From Chalciporus piperatus (taxonomy: Eukaryota > Basidiomycota > Agaricomycetes > Boletales > Boletaceae): a stretch of DNA of 64,000 nucleotides. A model generated the notes under the pieces. The model saw only the letters and a program-made list of their open reading frames with translations. It was not told the origin of the DNA and did not search any database. The stretch's first letter is position 1, and each line of letters begins with the position of its first letter. The stretch covers positions 124,001 through 188,000 of the forward strand of contig JBBPTG010000018.1 in assembly GCA_038093975.1 (NCBI GenBank), given 5' to 3'. Positions 11,618 to 26,023 of this stretch are shown here, in pieces. A program made the translations under genes and the position numbers.

Positions 11618-12464
11618 TGTTTTCAACGCCTATTCAACCGCGACCTCGGGGAAGTCATAATGTAACCAATGCCCAGCTCCGGGAACAACCACGGGGCCGA
11701 ATGTGAGGAAAAGAGGCTTGACGTCGTCCAGCGGGCAAACCTGAAAAACCGCGGGGTTCGCAATCAGGACCGTCCGTCACCTTCCACTGTTGTGATATTC
11801 CGTTCACATGATGGATGAAGTACCATGGACCGGCTCCTCAGCTCAAGTGAACGCACAAATCTAAAGTCTTATCCTCAAAATCCCCTGAATGACCTCGACA
11901 ACACACAGACGAGTTCCCAGTACCCTCATGATGCAGTCCTCGCGCGACCACAATGCATAGGCGGTCGAATGATCCTCCACTAATTTAACCCTCTTGAAAG
12001 TATCGCCGAACACGGCATCCAAGTGCCTGACTTCCTCCGGTGTATGTTTCAACAGAGGATCGACGACGACGACGACGATCGCTGTTGGGTGCGATCGGGA
12101 CAAGTGTTGGAAGAGTCCCCGAACCTGTGATGCCGCCAAAGGAACGACCGATGATTAGGTCATAGTTCTTTTCGATGAAATATGGTCAACTTAAGATCTT
12201 CGACGATCGAGGTTAGGTTAGGTAGTAGTCCGTGGATACTCTGGGCGCATGGCCGATGAAGTTTGGCGCAGTAACGAAGTAGCCTGGCAAGGATAAACCC
12301 CTTGGACGGTCGGCGGCCACTCATGAATTGTCGTTTGCTTACCTTGAGAAGCCATCACTCTGTGCCATGTATGCGAAAACGAGCCTGAGGCTAACCCGTG
12401 AAGTAAGAGAGCGTGCTTCGTCTGGCGAGACCCACATCGAAGCAGAGGAAACGGCCGTCACGAT
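11618..12464 (-). pseudogene. Degenerate copy of the alpha/beta hydrolase at 14735-15622
   Basis: It aligns along its whole length with the intact hydrolase. It keeps ALLLHGLASGSFSHTWHRVMASQ, APNFIGHAPRVSTDYYL, NYDLIIGRSFGG and the WSREDCI block. It is broken in several ways. The paired ATG codons of the intact gene are replaced (GTG, 12459-12461). About 5 nt are lost after the Ser/Trp block. A small insertion shifts the frame after DYYL, and another shifts it in the region matching 'KVTVLIADP'. An in-frame TAG lies at 11630-11632, 12 codons before the normal end. The intron donor after the 'HRV' exon and a TATA-like ACTATATAAG upstream (near 12524) are kept, so this is a DNA-level duplication, not a retrocopy. 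Confidence 0.8.
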
Positions 12465-12811
12465 ACGAGCGACTCCGAGGAAAGGGGTCGTTGAATTCAA
12501 CAAGATAGTAGACCATCGCAATACTATATAAGATTGGCATCATCCTTTTACGGCCTAACGCGTGGGGGTCAGGGGATCGCTGGCATGAATTACCTCCTGA
12601 GGAGAAGGTAAGAAGCCGTCACGGTGTTGGTTATCCATTGGATGTACCCGAGATCATGATGGACTTTGCATACTTAGTACTCACCAAGGACATTGCCGCT
12701 TCGAAATACTACCAGAGATCGATCACGGTGAACCCGACACAATCATGATCCACAGTGAACTCCATTATTCTGCGTTGTGATGTGTACATAGTTGGAGAGG
12801 AATGATTGTCT

Positions 12812-14435
12812 TCACTTGATTGACCAAGCCGGTTCGAAAGCCTCTCCGCAATATGCCTGATTAACGCGCCCAAACCTCTCAAGTCTTTCGCAGAACCACA
12901 CCCTCTCCTCGTCTATATCTTCTTCCGAGGAGACGTATAACGATTTGAGGGGAACTCCAGCATCAATACGCTGTTGTACGACATTGCGAATGTGAGGCAT
13001 GTTCCATCTACTGGGACAAAGGAAGAGGGATTCGAGCAGTGGGAGTCTGTGGATGACTTTGTTGGGCAACGCATGCGGGAGAAGCAGGTCGAGCATAAGC
13101 GGAATCAGGGGAGGGTCCTCGTCATCCTCGTCTAGCTTGTTTTTCAACGCCACTTGCAGCGTTTTGAGATTCTCGAGGAGATCAAGCAGGTGGATTATCT
13201 CATCTATATCTTCACACGGAAGGTTGATGATCGCGAGCCGTTCAAGTCGGCTGGCCAAAGTGCTCGGTGGGTCTTCAGCCGAAGGAGGCGCGAGGGAGGT
13301 GGCCGGATTTGTGAGCTCCGCCACGAAGTAACTATAGTCACCCTCTCGGAAGTCTAGGATGAGGGTCTTGAGAGCGGGCATGTAGAATTTGCGCAGTAAA
13401 CCAATGGCCACATCTTCCGGCAGTGAGCCAAGGACGAGATCCGTCAGCAAGAGAAGCTGAATTGGCGCGTTGAGATACGCGCTGGTATTCCACTCTGTGG
13501 GCTCGATAAACCATTCTTCTGGTGGTTTAACTGGCCCTGAAGCACACAAAGTAAGTTTTTTGAGAGCAGGAGCACCACGCAAGATGGTCGCGAACTCGGT
13601 CCAAGATGGGCGAGTGTGCAGGAGGTGGCAGGAGAATTCGAGAGTGGTAAGATTGGAAGCGGCGGAGATCCACGTTGAAGTCCACTCGACGTGGACGGCA
13701 AGAAGAACCAAGTGTGTGAGCCGCGGCGCTGAGCTGTTGAAAATGGTGGGGAACTCCGACCAGAATTGGGGGTCACGATGATAATCTTCGTCCTGGAAGA
13801 AGTGGTGCAAACGGAACGTCGTGAGCTGTGAAGCAGAGGGAATGGACGGGTCAGAGACTGCATCGAGGAACGCAGACATGTGTTGAGATCCTGCTTGTAG
13901 TTCAAAAGAGCGCCAACGATGGACGTGTGGGATGAGCAGAGCAAGCAAGAATTTGGCATCGAAGGGAGAGGTAATCATTCACAGTGATGTCAATTGAGAG
14001 ATGTTTGCTCCATTTCAGATGGTGTGAAACGAGCCTGAAAGGTGGTCGCATGGTATTCACTTGGACCCTGATGTCCGTCCAGAGAGATGCGGCTGAAGTC
14101 GCGACATTTCTCCAGTGACGACATACGCGGGAGACCACTGGCATGAACTGGAACGGTGGAGAACGCAACGCGTCAACCTTTGGTGCTCGTTCTTTGCCTG
14201 CAGCCTCCTCGAGGAGCTGATACGTGTAAGCAGTCTTCATCTCGTCCAAACGACTGTCGTTGTGTGCAGCACCGAACTCGAACAAGCGCGAAAGGATCTC
14301 GAACTTAGGGAGCTTGTGGACGGGACGCGCGTTGCCTGCTGGACGGATGAATGGGTTATTTCGGGGACGAGAGTATCCATTGCATGTTGACCCGTTGACC
14401 TCTGGCCCAGGACGCAGCTCACTGAGCTCGGTCAT
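12812..14435 (-). CDS. F-box-like/leucine-rich protein, frameshifted near 13975
   Basis: Likely substrate-recognition type protein of the large basidiomycete F-box family; target unknown. The N-terminal frame (ATG 14435) has VHKLPKFEILSRLFEFG, an F-box-like helix, then FQFMPVVSRVCRHWRNVATSAASLWTDIRV, the usual 'CRxWRxVA...LWxxI' motif. At VNDYLS the frame fails. The frame one nt over continues with SPFDAKFLLALLIPHVHRWRSFELQ and runs about 380 residues to the stop at 12812 with leucine-rich repeats. A one-base insertion near 13970-13980 explains this. A splice across the site would delete the conserved HRWRSFEL block. Either a real pseudogene mutation or a sequence error. Confidence 0.75.
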
Positions 14436-14734
14436 AAATCCTGTAGCAACTCTACGACGTGCTAGGAGCCTTCCAAAGTCAGGCCAAGACGAGAGGAAGA
14501 TGGGAAGGTTTATCTCTTACAAATCGTTCCTGGAGGATCCTCTCAGAGTCTGTCAGAGCTGAGAGCGCCCGCTAAAAAATGATGAATAAATACGTTTGGA
14601 CTCACGATCGACGCATATCTATTGCTAGCGGCCGGCACTGCTGCCAGTTACTATGAGACACGCGTCAACTTACGATAAACATCAACCGATTCGATGCACT
14701 CTTTCTCTAGAAACGAGCCAAAGTATCAAACATA

Positions 14735-15622
14735 TCAAACATATTTCAACGCCGTCACAGTGTTCAACGCCTCTTCAACCACAACTTCAGGAAATTCGGA
14801 CTGTATCCAATGGCTAGCCCCAGGCACAACCACTGCCCGAAGCTGAGGGAAAGGTTTAACGGCGTCGACCATACCCAGATCGCTTAAAACAGGGTCCGCA
14901 ATCAAGACTGTGACCTTCCAGTGCGTCGATATCGCGTTGAAGTTGTCGAAGAAGGACCATGGGTCATTTTGCTGTATCCGCAATGAAGCTTGTCAACTCG
15001 TGTCAAAGCTTGGAAATCAATCATATGTACTTACCCTCAAAATACCACGAATGGCCTCGGCAGGACATAAACGAGTCGCTAACTCTCTCGAGATACAATC
15101 CTCGCGCGACCACAAAGGGTTTTCGGTCGCATATACCTCCGGTCCTTTAACCCTCTCAACACTGTCAATGAATATCTTTTCAAAGAAATCGATCTGCTCC
15201 CGTGTGAGTTGCAAAGGAGGATCGACGAGGACAAAGGCGGTCGGATGCAATTGGGGCAAGTGTTGGAAAAGCCCCAAGGTGGTGAGGGCACCCAAGGAAT
15301 GACCTATGATCAGGTCATAATTCTTTGAGGCGAAGTATGGACGCAGGTCTTCCACGATGGAATTAAGGTGGTAGTCTGCGAAGACTCTGGACGAGTGACC
15401 GATGAGGTTCGGCGCGGTGACCATGTATCCTAGTTACGCAAGTTCAGCCCCTCAGGCATGCTCAAAGTCCACCACTGAACGGTGAAGTATACCTTGTGCA
15501 GCTAAGGAAGAAGCCACCCTGTGCCACGTGTGCGAGGAGGAGGTCAGTCCATGGATTAAGAGAGCGTGTTTTGTAGCAGCTGGTGAACCCCATGTCGAAG
15601 CGGAGGGGACAGGGGTCATCAT
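14735..15622 (-). CDS. Alpha/beta hydrolase
   Basis: Serine hydrolase of unknown substrate. Start ATG 15622 (MMTPVPSASTWGSPAATKHA). The oxyanion loop is LLIHGLTSSSHTWHRV. An intron splits AQ and GYMVTAPNLIGHSS. The nucleophile elbow is IIGHSLGAL; the presumed acid Asp lies in VTVLIADPVLSD; the His lies in VVPGASHWIQSEFPE. The last exon after an intron near 14985-15030 ends ALNTVTALKYV. About 265 residues, normal for small esterase or hydrolase members. No signal peptide, so probably cytosolic. A TATA-like element (CTTATATAGAG) sits about 45 nt upstream of the ATG. A broken copy lies at 11618-12464 on the other side of the F-box gene. Confidence 0.88.
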
Positions 15623-15763
15623 AACGACGAAGATGGTCGAACGCCGAGAAAGCGCAGAATCGCCTCTCTATATAAGCGCGGAGAAAGCAAGTTTTCTCCC
15701 ATCGCGCCCGGGGTAGAACGTTGACCAGCACGGTCACATGTACTTGGACAAACAAGATACCTA

Positions 15764-15813
15764 GTCTGGTGACCAGCCCTGGGTCTATGAGGCAGACGGG
15801 CTGGTCACCAGAC
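15764..15813. repeat. Perfect 16-bp inverted repeat with 18-nt loop
   Basis: Arm 15764-15779 reads GTCTGGTGACCAGCCC and arm 15798-15813 is its exact reverse complement. Each arm itself contains a near-palindromic CTGGTGACCAG. It lies about 140 nt upstream of the alpha/beta hydrolase start. It could be a protein-binding dyad, a hairpin or the remains of a small mobile element. Confidence 0.75.
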
Positions 15814-16639
15814 CTCCACACGCACGCACTATGGTGCGGGGAAACCTCAAACCGCTAAAAAGGCAGGTAGAGACTCGGAATGGTATCCAACTGCTCTGCA
15901 GGAACATAAGGAGCGCAAGGAAGGTAAGTAGGTCTGAACGACGGACTCATCAGACTGACACCGTTGATGGCACTTTGTGGATTTCAAGGGAACGAATATC
16001 CGGCAAACGCCGTTCTGTGTGAATAGGTTCTTCAAGTTGCAGACCAACCACAGGGACAATTTTTGCGAGCACCCACGCTTGCCACACTCCCCGGTTTATT
16101 CCCCAACACGACGGTGCCTACGTGTTGACACCGATGGTCCGCTGAGACTCCGCTCTGGATTATCGGAAAGCCCGCGGTGTGATCATGATGTCTGACATCC
16201 CGAGTTTTGGAGCGGCCGCCAAAACGGGAACCCCGACACACCATATGCAGCAATTTTTGAAACGTTCGTCCGACGCAATCATGCTAAATTCCTTGATATG
16301 GCACAAGGAGCCTCCCAGAGAGCATCGCCACTCAAAGTTACCCAGGTAGGCATCTTTTCGACGTCCCCAGATTCCCAGGAGCGAGACGCCCTAGCTTGAG
16401 GGGGCTGACATACGCAATTCACACAAGGGTCCATGTTCAGACGCAATCATGGCTGTGTTCGCCATCGAAAGCTCTACAGCATCTCTATCTTTTTAGCTTT
16501 CTATGGTAATTTTGCGGAGTATCAAGAAGCAGCATGTCACAGATGCCAGCCGTGGTTAAAAGGCGATCCGCCCACCTGAAGAAACCAGCCAGAAAAGCCC
16601 AACTGAGCACCCGCAATCCATCCTACTCACTCCCAAACA

Positions 16640-16780
16640 CTTGAACAAGTTTTCTCTTTCTCTTGTCGCTCTACTATTCTTCTATCTCCTCCCCCTCCCC
16701 CTCTGCGTCGCTTATCACTATTTTGTGACGCCATTATTGTCTCCATCACCCACGCCCGAATTCAGGTAAGTTGGTTGCGC
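16640..16780 (+). promoter_or_regulatory. CT-rich promoter/leader and probable 5' UTR intron donor of the forkhead gene
   Basis: A pyrimidine-rich tract (16650-16720, runs of ctctttctc and cctccccctcccc) precedes a good intron donor (CAG/GTAAGT at about 16769). This suggests transcription starts here and a leader intron is removed before the ATG at 16994. 15814-16639 holds nothing else I can support. Confidence 0.4.
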
Positions 16781-16993
16781 CCGAACTGTGCGGTAATTGC
16801 CGAATGCTGATGTGCCTTATCTCGCATATTTATCTTATCATTTAACCTTCCTTTCATATGTCAATATCACGGGACCTAAAATTGGACGCGTCGCGTTTCT
16901 GACCACTCCGGGACCTTGGTGTGATGTTGTCTGCCTATTTGGTTATGTGGGTCCAACATTATATTTTCAAAACAATGAATCTAGCGGTTTGCA

Positions 16994-19060
<2,067 letters not shown>

Positions 19061-19993
19061 TGAAAATATGTGCTCTTATCCAAATTTCAAGAAGTTTGAA
19101 CCCACAGAATGCTCTGCACCGAGGTCAATGGCGATCGGGAATCGATTGCAAGGTGTTGTGAAGGCAGACGCTTCCGGAAGCGTTCGCTTCATTAGGATTC
19201 CTCGTGGAACACTCTACAATGTACATGATACGCAAACGTCATCTAACGAAAAACCTTTCCGACCATTTTTTTCTCTTCAATTTCCATCCATTTTTTTTCG
19301 TCTCCTCCTCGACATCGCAACCTCCAAGGACGACTAGTACCACTAGATCTCTCCCAGCCCCAGCCCCATTTTTGTTTTTCTTCTTCCCACTTTTCGCTCT
19401 CAAAATCATGCTCTGTCTCGCATGTCTCGCTCTCCATCGTAGTGTGTCATTTTTGCCTTCAAGTCGTGTTTCCATATGTCTCTATACCCTCGTTCTCTGT
19501 TGGCCTGTATGAAGTGGACCGGGAAGGATTGGGCGTGGTTAGACGGTATCGTGCTTGTATATTCTAATGGTACCTCAATGATTCGGATCAATGTACCTTA
19601 CCCCTAGCTGACTTGTTGATATTATTTTGCGTGCTTAACTCGTTGTGATCAGGTTTGCTGTCGAGCAAGTGCCAAGATGGTTTGAAGGATGATCTGGAGT
19701 GACATCAATGAGTCTCCCGTAGGCAGCCCCTTAGTACGTAGGAAGACAGTCGTTCCTACTTTTCTGAGGGGTTTGAACGAATGCAGTCAGAAGTATGCCT
19801 TCGACGCGCTAACCACCTTCATCGAATCTCTGCGAGTTCGCTGTACTGATATATGCATGGGGGATAACCAGACACCTGATAGAAGGAGCCGCGATGAATG
19901 GTTCAAGCGATCCCATCAAGACATACTACACGACGTCTACATAGAATAGTCCCTCGACCGTACCACGGTCGCAACGCATCATTCGACTCCAGC
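19061..19993. other. 3' flanks of forkhead (+) and amidase (-) genes
   Basis: Convergent intergenic region. T-rich tracts near 19260-19400 look like plus-strand 3' UTR sequence. No coding frame with family support and no RNA gene seen. Confidence 0.4.
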
Positions 19994-22436
19994 CTACAGC
20001 TCCTTCCAACTCCCAGGACCGAACGCCCTCGTCCCACTGAGCGCATCATCCACGACCTTCATCATCCCCAACACCTTTTCGTCCTCCCATTTCTTCCCCA
20101 CGATCTGCACGCCCACAGGGATTCCTGACATCGCCTTGGGATCATACACTGGCGTCGCGCCAGCATACATTCGCTTCTCGAAGATCGGAGATCCGCCTGT
20201 TGCGCCAGGAACGAAATCGGACGGGACGGTGTCTAGAGTTGGGTCGACGCGCGTGACGGGGACGACGCCGACGGGCGAATCGACGACGTTGTAAAGGATC
20301 GTGCATGCTGCAAGAGGTGAGAGCATTGCGCAACCACTACAGGAGCGAACAGGGTCAGTCGGTATTCAAGCCAAGAAAAATGTGCGATGGTATTTACCCG
20401 TGCGGAATGGTTGGGAGGGCTTGAACGGGCGCGATGATACCGTCAAATTCGTACTTGTCCCAGACCTTCCGTGGAGGTGATTCAGACTCGACGAGGTGCA
20501 TGGCGGCGGGATGCTGCTCACCTCTCTATACCATGATGTGGCGACTTTGTTCCGTTTGTCGGTGAAACCAACGAACTCAGCGACCGATTTCGAACGCGCT
20601 ATCGAGAAGATATCATGGAGCATTGTGTCCCCTTGGAATACTTGTGCTGCCCAAGTAATAAACTTGCGCACAAACCCTTGGGAAGGGAGTAACAGTAAGC
20701 TACAAAGTACCTCGGGATCGACTGGTCATGACTCACCTGGGAGTTTGGGGCCGAGAGTCGAGAGGAACAAGCTTGACTCCTGAGAAGAACATTAAAACGG
20801 ACATTGATGATCGTCAAAGCCAATCTCACCTGGGGATCAGACCCAAGGTGAGACAACATTGTCTCATACCCATCAGCAGTGGCAAGTCCGACGAAAGCGA
20901 GCATCGCATCTTTGCCTACCCAGGAAAGTCCTTCAGTAACTCCCCAGGTAGACCGAATGAAGTGAACTTGCTCAAAGTAGGTGAAAACTCTATACATTCA
21001 TGACCTTGTGCCCTCAGGGCATCAATCGTCTCCTGGACAGCTCGGACATTCGCAGGCGAAGATCGCACCAGTGCGTCTACACGAGGTACCATCATAAATG
21101 TTGGGAACAGCTTCGCACACGAAATGCTCACCCGAGTGGTAGTATCCGAACTTGAGTTTCTTGGGTAAATCAACAGGGCGGAATGGGATCGGAACGGTTT
21201 GGTGGTCGCCGTCAGTTTCACCGAACACAATGCGACAGAAGAGTTCACAGTCTTTGACTGACCTTGGTTCAAGGTGAGCAAAGCAAAGACCAATTCAGAA
21301 GCAGAACACCTTACCGCCCCATCGGTCCATAGGCTGTTCGGATTGCCTCGTAACCAGGGTTGCAGCCTAAGGGGGCCGCGTGTTAGACAGTGATAATGCA
21401 AGCAAAACATAAGGTAAACACTTTCCTCTAGTTCCATCACTGCTCACTCGACCGCTCGAAGGCTTGAAAGCATAGATACCGCAATACGAGGTCGGAATTC
21501 GTAGACTACCTCCAATGTCAGAGCCTACTCCAAGGGCGGACCCATCCATTGCTAGCAGCGCAGCCTCTGCATATATGCGTCGAATTAGTTGGTATATGAG
21601 GACGAACGAACTGCAGACAACGAACCTCCACCAGAACTGCCACCGGAAGTGAATTTGTCGCCCCACGGGTTCGTGGTTGTACCCCATAGTGCATTGGAAC
21701 ATTCAAAGGCAAACATGGTCTGAGGCACATTGGTTTTGACAATAATGATGGCCCCTGCGTTCCTGCATTGCGAAACGAGCTTTCGTCCTGGCTCAATTGA
21801 ATGAAGCAGTGCGCTTAACAGATCACTCACGAATGCATCCCTTGTGCACGGGTTATTGGCCCAATGCGTGAAACCGATGGTAACGTCGTAACCAGTAATC
21901 TCGTCTGCACGTCATTGAGAACGACAATGCAGTCAGACTTCGCGAAAGCGCATACATTGATCTTTGAAGCTCATGGGAACACCATGCAGAGGACCTCGCA
22001 GCTTTCCGGTGCGAGCAAACTCTTCGTCGAGTTCCTTTGCTTGTTTGATCGCGTGTTCGAAGAGGACTGGATAGATAGATAGGCAAACAATTGATACAAT
22101 ACGCATAGGAGCACGCAAACATCGAAACCGACCTTCGGTGATACAGTTTGTTTTTCCCTGTGACAAGACTGCGCGGGCCATGTATGCCTCGAGAACCTGC
22201 GACGCCGTCCATTCACCAGCACCGATGCGTTCGACGATCTCCGTAGCTAAGAAGGTTGTACACCAAATTACTCGACCAAGAATGAAAGTACAACTGGTCG
22301 ACTGCTTACCTGTCGCGTGGAGGTATTGGTCGTGTGCATTGCTGTCATAGGGAGACGCTAGGGACAGAGCCTTGGCCCGAATGGTCTGCTTCGACAAAAT
22401 CCTTTCTTCGCGTTGTGCACTTGCAGAGCTTCCCAT
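19994..22436 (-). CDS. Amidase (amidase-signature family, acetamidase/fatty-acid amide hydrolase-like)
   Basis: Hydrolyses a small or fatty amide to acid and ammonia or amine; substrate not predictable. Start ATG 22436 (MGSSASAQREERILSKQ). The Ser-cis-Ser-Lys triad is visible. Lys lies in LHGVPMSFKDQ. The Gly/Ser loop is KFTSGGSSGG joined across an intron to EAALLAMDGSALGVGSDIGGSLRIPTSYCGIYAFKPSSGR. Next come YGPMGRSVKDCELFCRIVFGE and C-terminal MSGIPVGVQIVGKKWEDEKVLGMM. The N-terminal part has ATEIVERIGAGEWTASQVLEAYMARA. Around ten introns. The frame upstream of 22436 is hydrophobic (VLLITVFASVLCIEAY) but lacks an ATG, so a membrane-anchored form would need another exon. About 560 residues, as usual. 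Confidence 0.9.
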
Positions 22437-22747
22437 GACTGTGAAAGTGTAAGCTTCGATGCACAGAACAGATGCGAAGACGGTGATCAAGAGAACGCGA
22501 GAACGCGCAGTTGCCAGTAGCACTGCAGTAGCCCTCTACATACGGGAATATCGGCAACGCAATCTCCACGCCATACGGCAACGTCACACCGAAACACGGA
22601 CGAGCTCCACGGGCTTTTGACAGCTAACATTATCATTCACATGTCAATTGTACCTCGTCAGCCAGATAACGCACACGACCTTCACAAGCACATGTTCGAA
22701 TCTGCAAACTGGCTATACCTTTTACTTCTTCTGAGTCGCGTCCATCT

Positions 22748-24419
22748 CTAGAGTCTACATAGCATGTCTCGGACGACCAAGTCGAGTTTCCTCATCTCCA
22801 AAAGCCTCGTGAGCCGTTCCTCTAGCTCTTTGCGTGGTCCGGTCGAAACTATTGTCGGATTGATGACCGAGTGAGCTGCAAGATTACCCGAGAGAGCGAC
22901 TCTGGATAGCATAGGACAAACGCTGGGATCCGAAATGAGCGGAGGAGCAGGCTGCAGTAAGTAGTGTGTATGAATATCTTCGAATCCGCAGATGCCCGGC
23001 AAATATCAGGGAGAGAGAAGGTGAGACATCGTTAATGAGCCTACCGTCCATGTACTTCTTGCACGCGCTAGGGATCTGAACGTCAAAAACACGCTCGCCT
23101 TCCTTCATGGAAGCTGCCAGCTTGCGAAGTCCGGGCATCATTATACCTGTCCCGACGATGGAAAGGTACCGCAGGTTTTCGAGGATGATGAGCGCCGGCA
23201 TCACGTCGTCATTGATCGAAGGATTTCCGGACAAGTCAAGGTGTCGTAAGTTGTGTTTCATGCCAACGATGTGGAACACCCTGAAGAAAAAGTATGTTTC
23301 CGAGCCAAGCGTGCTAGAAAGGAGTTGAGCGCAAACCCTTCGTTTCCTATGCCAGTGCTTGCCAGCACAAGCTTCTCTAGCTGTCGCAACGGTTGGATAT
23401 AAACGAGGTCGAAGTCGTCCTGGAAGCGCCCACCCGTAAAGGAGAGCGTATCAAGATGCTTGAACCAACCTGAATTGCTTAATACTGCGGCAAATTGGGA
23501 GATTGCGATATCCTCGAATGAAAGGTCGTACCATGCATCACATTCCCCCGAGGAAAGCTTAACTCGTTTATGCCGCACATTGTGGGACCAAGGTTAAGTT
23601 GCCGGAATTCTGCACCACGAAGCGCAGTCAACGCCTTCTCGTTCAGGACGCCTAAGAGAAACGTCAATATCCTCGTAAAGTAGAAATGTTCGCGCATATA
23701 CCCCCGTTTCCAAGCAAATCTACGATATCTTGGTGATGTACAGGGAAGTCCTGGACGGTTTCCTCAGCAAACGCGGGCGATTCGATGGCCTCTCGGAAAC
23801 CTTTCCCAGGAAAGATTTCCTCCAGGCGCAGGAGAAACGTCCGGGTGTATAACCTCCCATCCGCTGAGGCCAGTGCTAGCGTGAGTAGAAACAGAGAGAG
23901 CCAATATGTCGGACTCTAGCCTAGAGGAAAAACAACGATATTACCTTGCAATGGTTGATCACAATCTAACTCAAAGACTTCACGAGTCCGCTCATCCTGG
24001 ACATCGCGTGGAGGCGAGCTTTGCTGCATTACCTTGCAGAGTCTCTCCCACTCGCTATCGGGGATTTCGAGCGAGATCTGTTCCTTTGGAGATTCCGTAT
24101 GCCTCGCACGCTTCCTAGCCGGACCGCTTCCTTCCAGAGAAGAGGGGAACCGTCCACAGGGACTTGAGGCCAGGTTTGCTAGGACGTCGTCTGATGTTTG
24201 GTCCCGACCGTGAACGACCGTCCGTGCTATCGCGTTGGAGTTTCTCGTTTCCATCTTCTGGTGCTCTTGTTCGCGAGTGGGATCTGCTCCTCCTGTTAAT
24301 TTTCTCAAAAACGCAGATATGGAGAGGTTGGCGTCGGAAAAGTCTGTTGCGTAGGATGAGACAAAGACGTTCGAGCAGTAAAGAGGATTCTCTTCGTCGA
24401 CAAGAGGGATGGATGTCAT
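22748..24419 (-). CDS. Leucine-rich repeat protein, unknown function
   Basis: Start ATG 24419 (MTSIPLVDEENPLYCSN). The N-terminal 160 residues are hydrophilic with a basic GPARKRARH cluster, a possible NLS, and an amphipathic LEIPDSEWERLCKVM. After an intron comes a region with FPGKGFREAIESPAFAEETVQDFPVHHQDIVDLLGN. Then leucine-rich repeats: LNEKALTALRGAEFRQLNLGP, WFKHLDTLSFTGG, LRQLEKLVLASTGIGNEG, HNLRHLDLSGNPSINDDVMPAL, LENLRYLSIVGTGI. The C-terminus (ERLTRLLEMRKLDLVVRDMLCRL) is helical, with the stop TAG at 22748. Introns are about 50-60 nt. This is an RNI-type repeat ladder seen in many uncharacterised basidiomycete proteins; I do not recognise a specific family. Confidence 0.78.
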
Positions 24420-26023
24420 GCGAAAGAAAGTAGGTACACCGTAAAACGGCCGAGACCGCGCACTGGGGTTGTGCGAAACATATTTTCGTGAGATCCCACG
24501 GACATTCACGGAATATCTGCCATAGGTCGTAATGACAATTTACGAAAATATCAGGACCTTCTCAGGGCAGATCTCAGCTGAAGCTCTAGTGTCGATATCG
24601 CATCAATATCGTACAGACATACAACGGACATCGTGAATTGGTACCGCGAAGCCGAAATGTGATTTTTTCTAAGTCTCAAATTACTAAACAAAGTAAAGCT
24701 AAGTACTAAGTATGTACTCGTGTTTGTTTATACCTTGTCAAGTCTCTTCTTCGTTCCACTTCGACATCCCGCCCCAACACTCCTCAACGAACACTGAAGG
24801 AATTGCAAGAGATTCGAGCTTCCAAGCAGCAGATCCCGTGGTATGTTTATTCGTTTACCATTTCCATACTGACAGATTTTTTTCGTTCGACATTTCAGGT
24901 GCCTCCACCCACGACCATGACCAACCAGCGCTGTCTCTTGGACTCTCGTCCTCCATCACTTCCTCGTATACCTGGCTCATGTGCAGCTGCATCCCACACC
25001 ACCCCCACTCCGTTCCCGCAACCACAAACCCAATAATCCCGCATCCTCGTCCCTCTGGACCCTAGTGGTATGCCGTGGATAGCTACCAGTACTTAGAACC
25101 CTTGTACATACCTTGGATTGGCATGCAATTCAACTATCTTTTACTACATCTCATTCCGAGTCCCAATTGCCTTGCTCGAGAGAATGTGTAACCTCGTCGC
25201 CCGAGGTATGAGATAGTAGTCGAACAAAATTTCAACAATATCATGCTGATGCTTTGCTGGAGAGCTCATTACAATATCAGTGACAGATATCTGTATGATA
25301 TATGCACTCGATGACCGAGTGCTATCACGCAGAAGTTGTCAGTGCCATAAGCTCACGATATCGGGGTTATATCATTCAAAAAAAATATCGTAATGATATC
25401 GCGGTCGTCACACCGTGTAGACAGCTTGAAGAGCGTTCAAGTCGGCCTTTTGTAGATCCGTTATTGTTGCGAGACCTCGGACCTCCAAATAGGCGGTGCT
25501 CCGAGGTGGCCCCTGATCAGTTTGCCTCGCTATTTGGCGGGACTCCCAACTTGAAATACGAAGTCAAACCGGGACAGTGAACTCAGGCCTCAGGTACTTA
25601 GCCAACAAGATCTCTCACATCAAGAGCGGTCGCTTTGTAATGATCCGGACATATGACAGATCGAGCTCTCACAGACTAGTCGTGTTTTAGCTTTGCTGAT
25701 CATCAAGTTCAAGTTTACATCCTCAAGGCAAGTTCCACCACATCCCCAACCCCAGCTTATGATAGCAATCCCTGGAGGCGCTGATGTGTTGCGTTATGCA
25801 GTTCCATCTTCAATAAACCACTGATGTCCTGCCGGGGCAACATCACAGGTATACCCATCACCTGGGCGGTCACGTATGTTCGGAAAGAGACTTGTATATC
25901 GCCCGTCTACGGAAGAGTGCCTACGTAGGCTTACTGTATCGAAGAAATTGGACGATAGCTGCAAGACTACCTAGATCGGATCCCTTGCATATGTATGAGT
26001 TCAAGGGACAATATGCCAGAAAT
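24420..26023. other. Intergenic; spliced leader-like signals but no supported gene
   Basis: A plus-strand stretch at 24700-25060 has a good intron (donor GTATGT near 24840, acceptor TTTCAG near 24899) and open flanks (TLKELQEIRASKQQIPW before it), but no ATG and an early stop. It may be a non-coding transcript or a gene fragment. Near 25360-25410 there are several GATATC-type palindromes. Nothing else seen. Confidence 0.3.

Noticed and set aside
12812..13978. Treating the lower part of the F-box gene as a separate gene starting at ATG 13978
   Set aside because: A stop directly precedes this ATG in frame, and the conserved HRWRSFEL block right after it normally continues the F-box region found in the other frame, so one frameshifted gene is the better reading.
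22436..22523. Hydrophobic extension of the amidase (VLLITVFASVLCIEAY) as a membrane anchor
   Set aside because: The frame has no ATG, only a GTG; a true ATG at 22436 gives a normal family start.
24712..25065. Plus-strand frame MYSCLFIPCQVSS... as a gene
   Set aside because: It reads through a good intron; after splicing the product ends early and has no family match.
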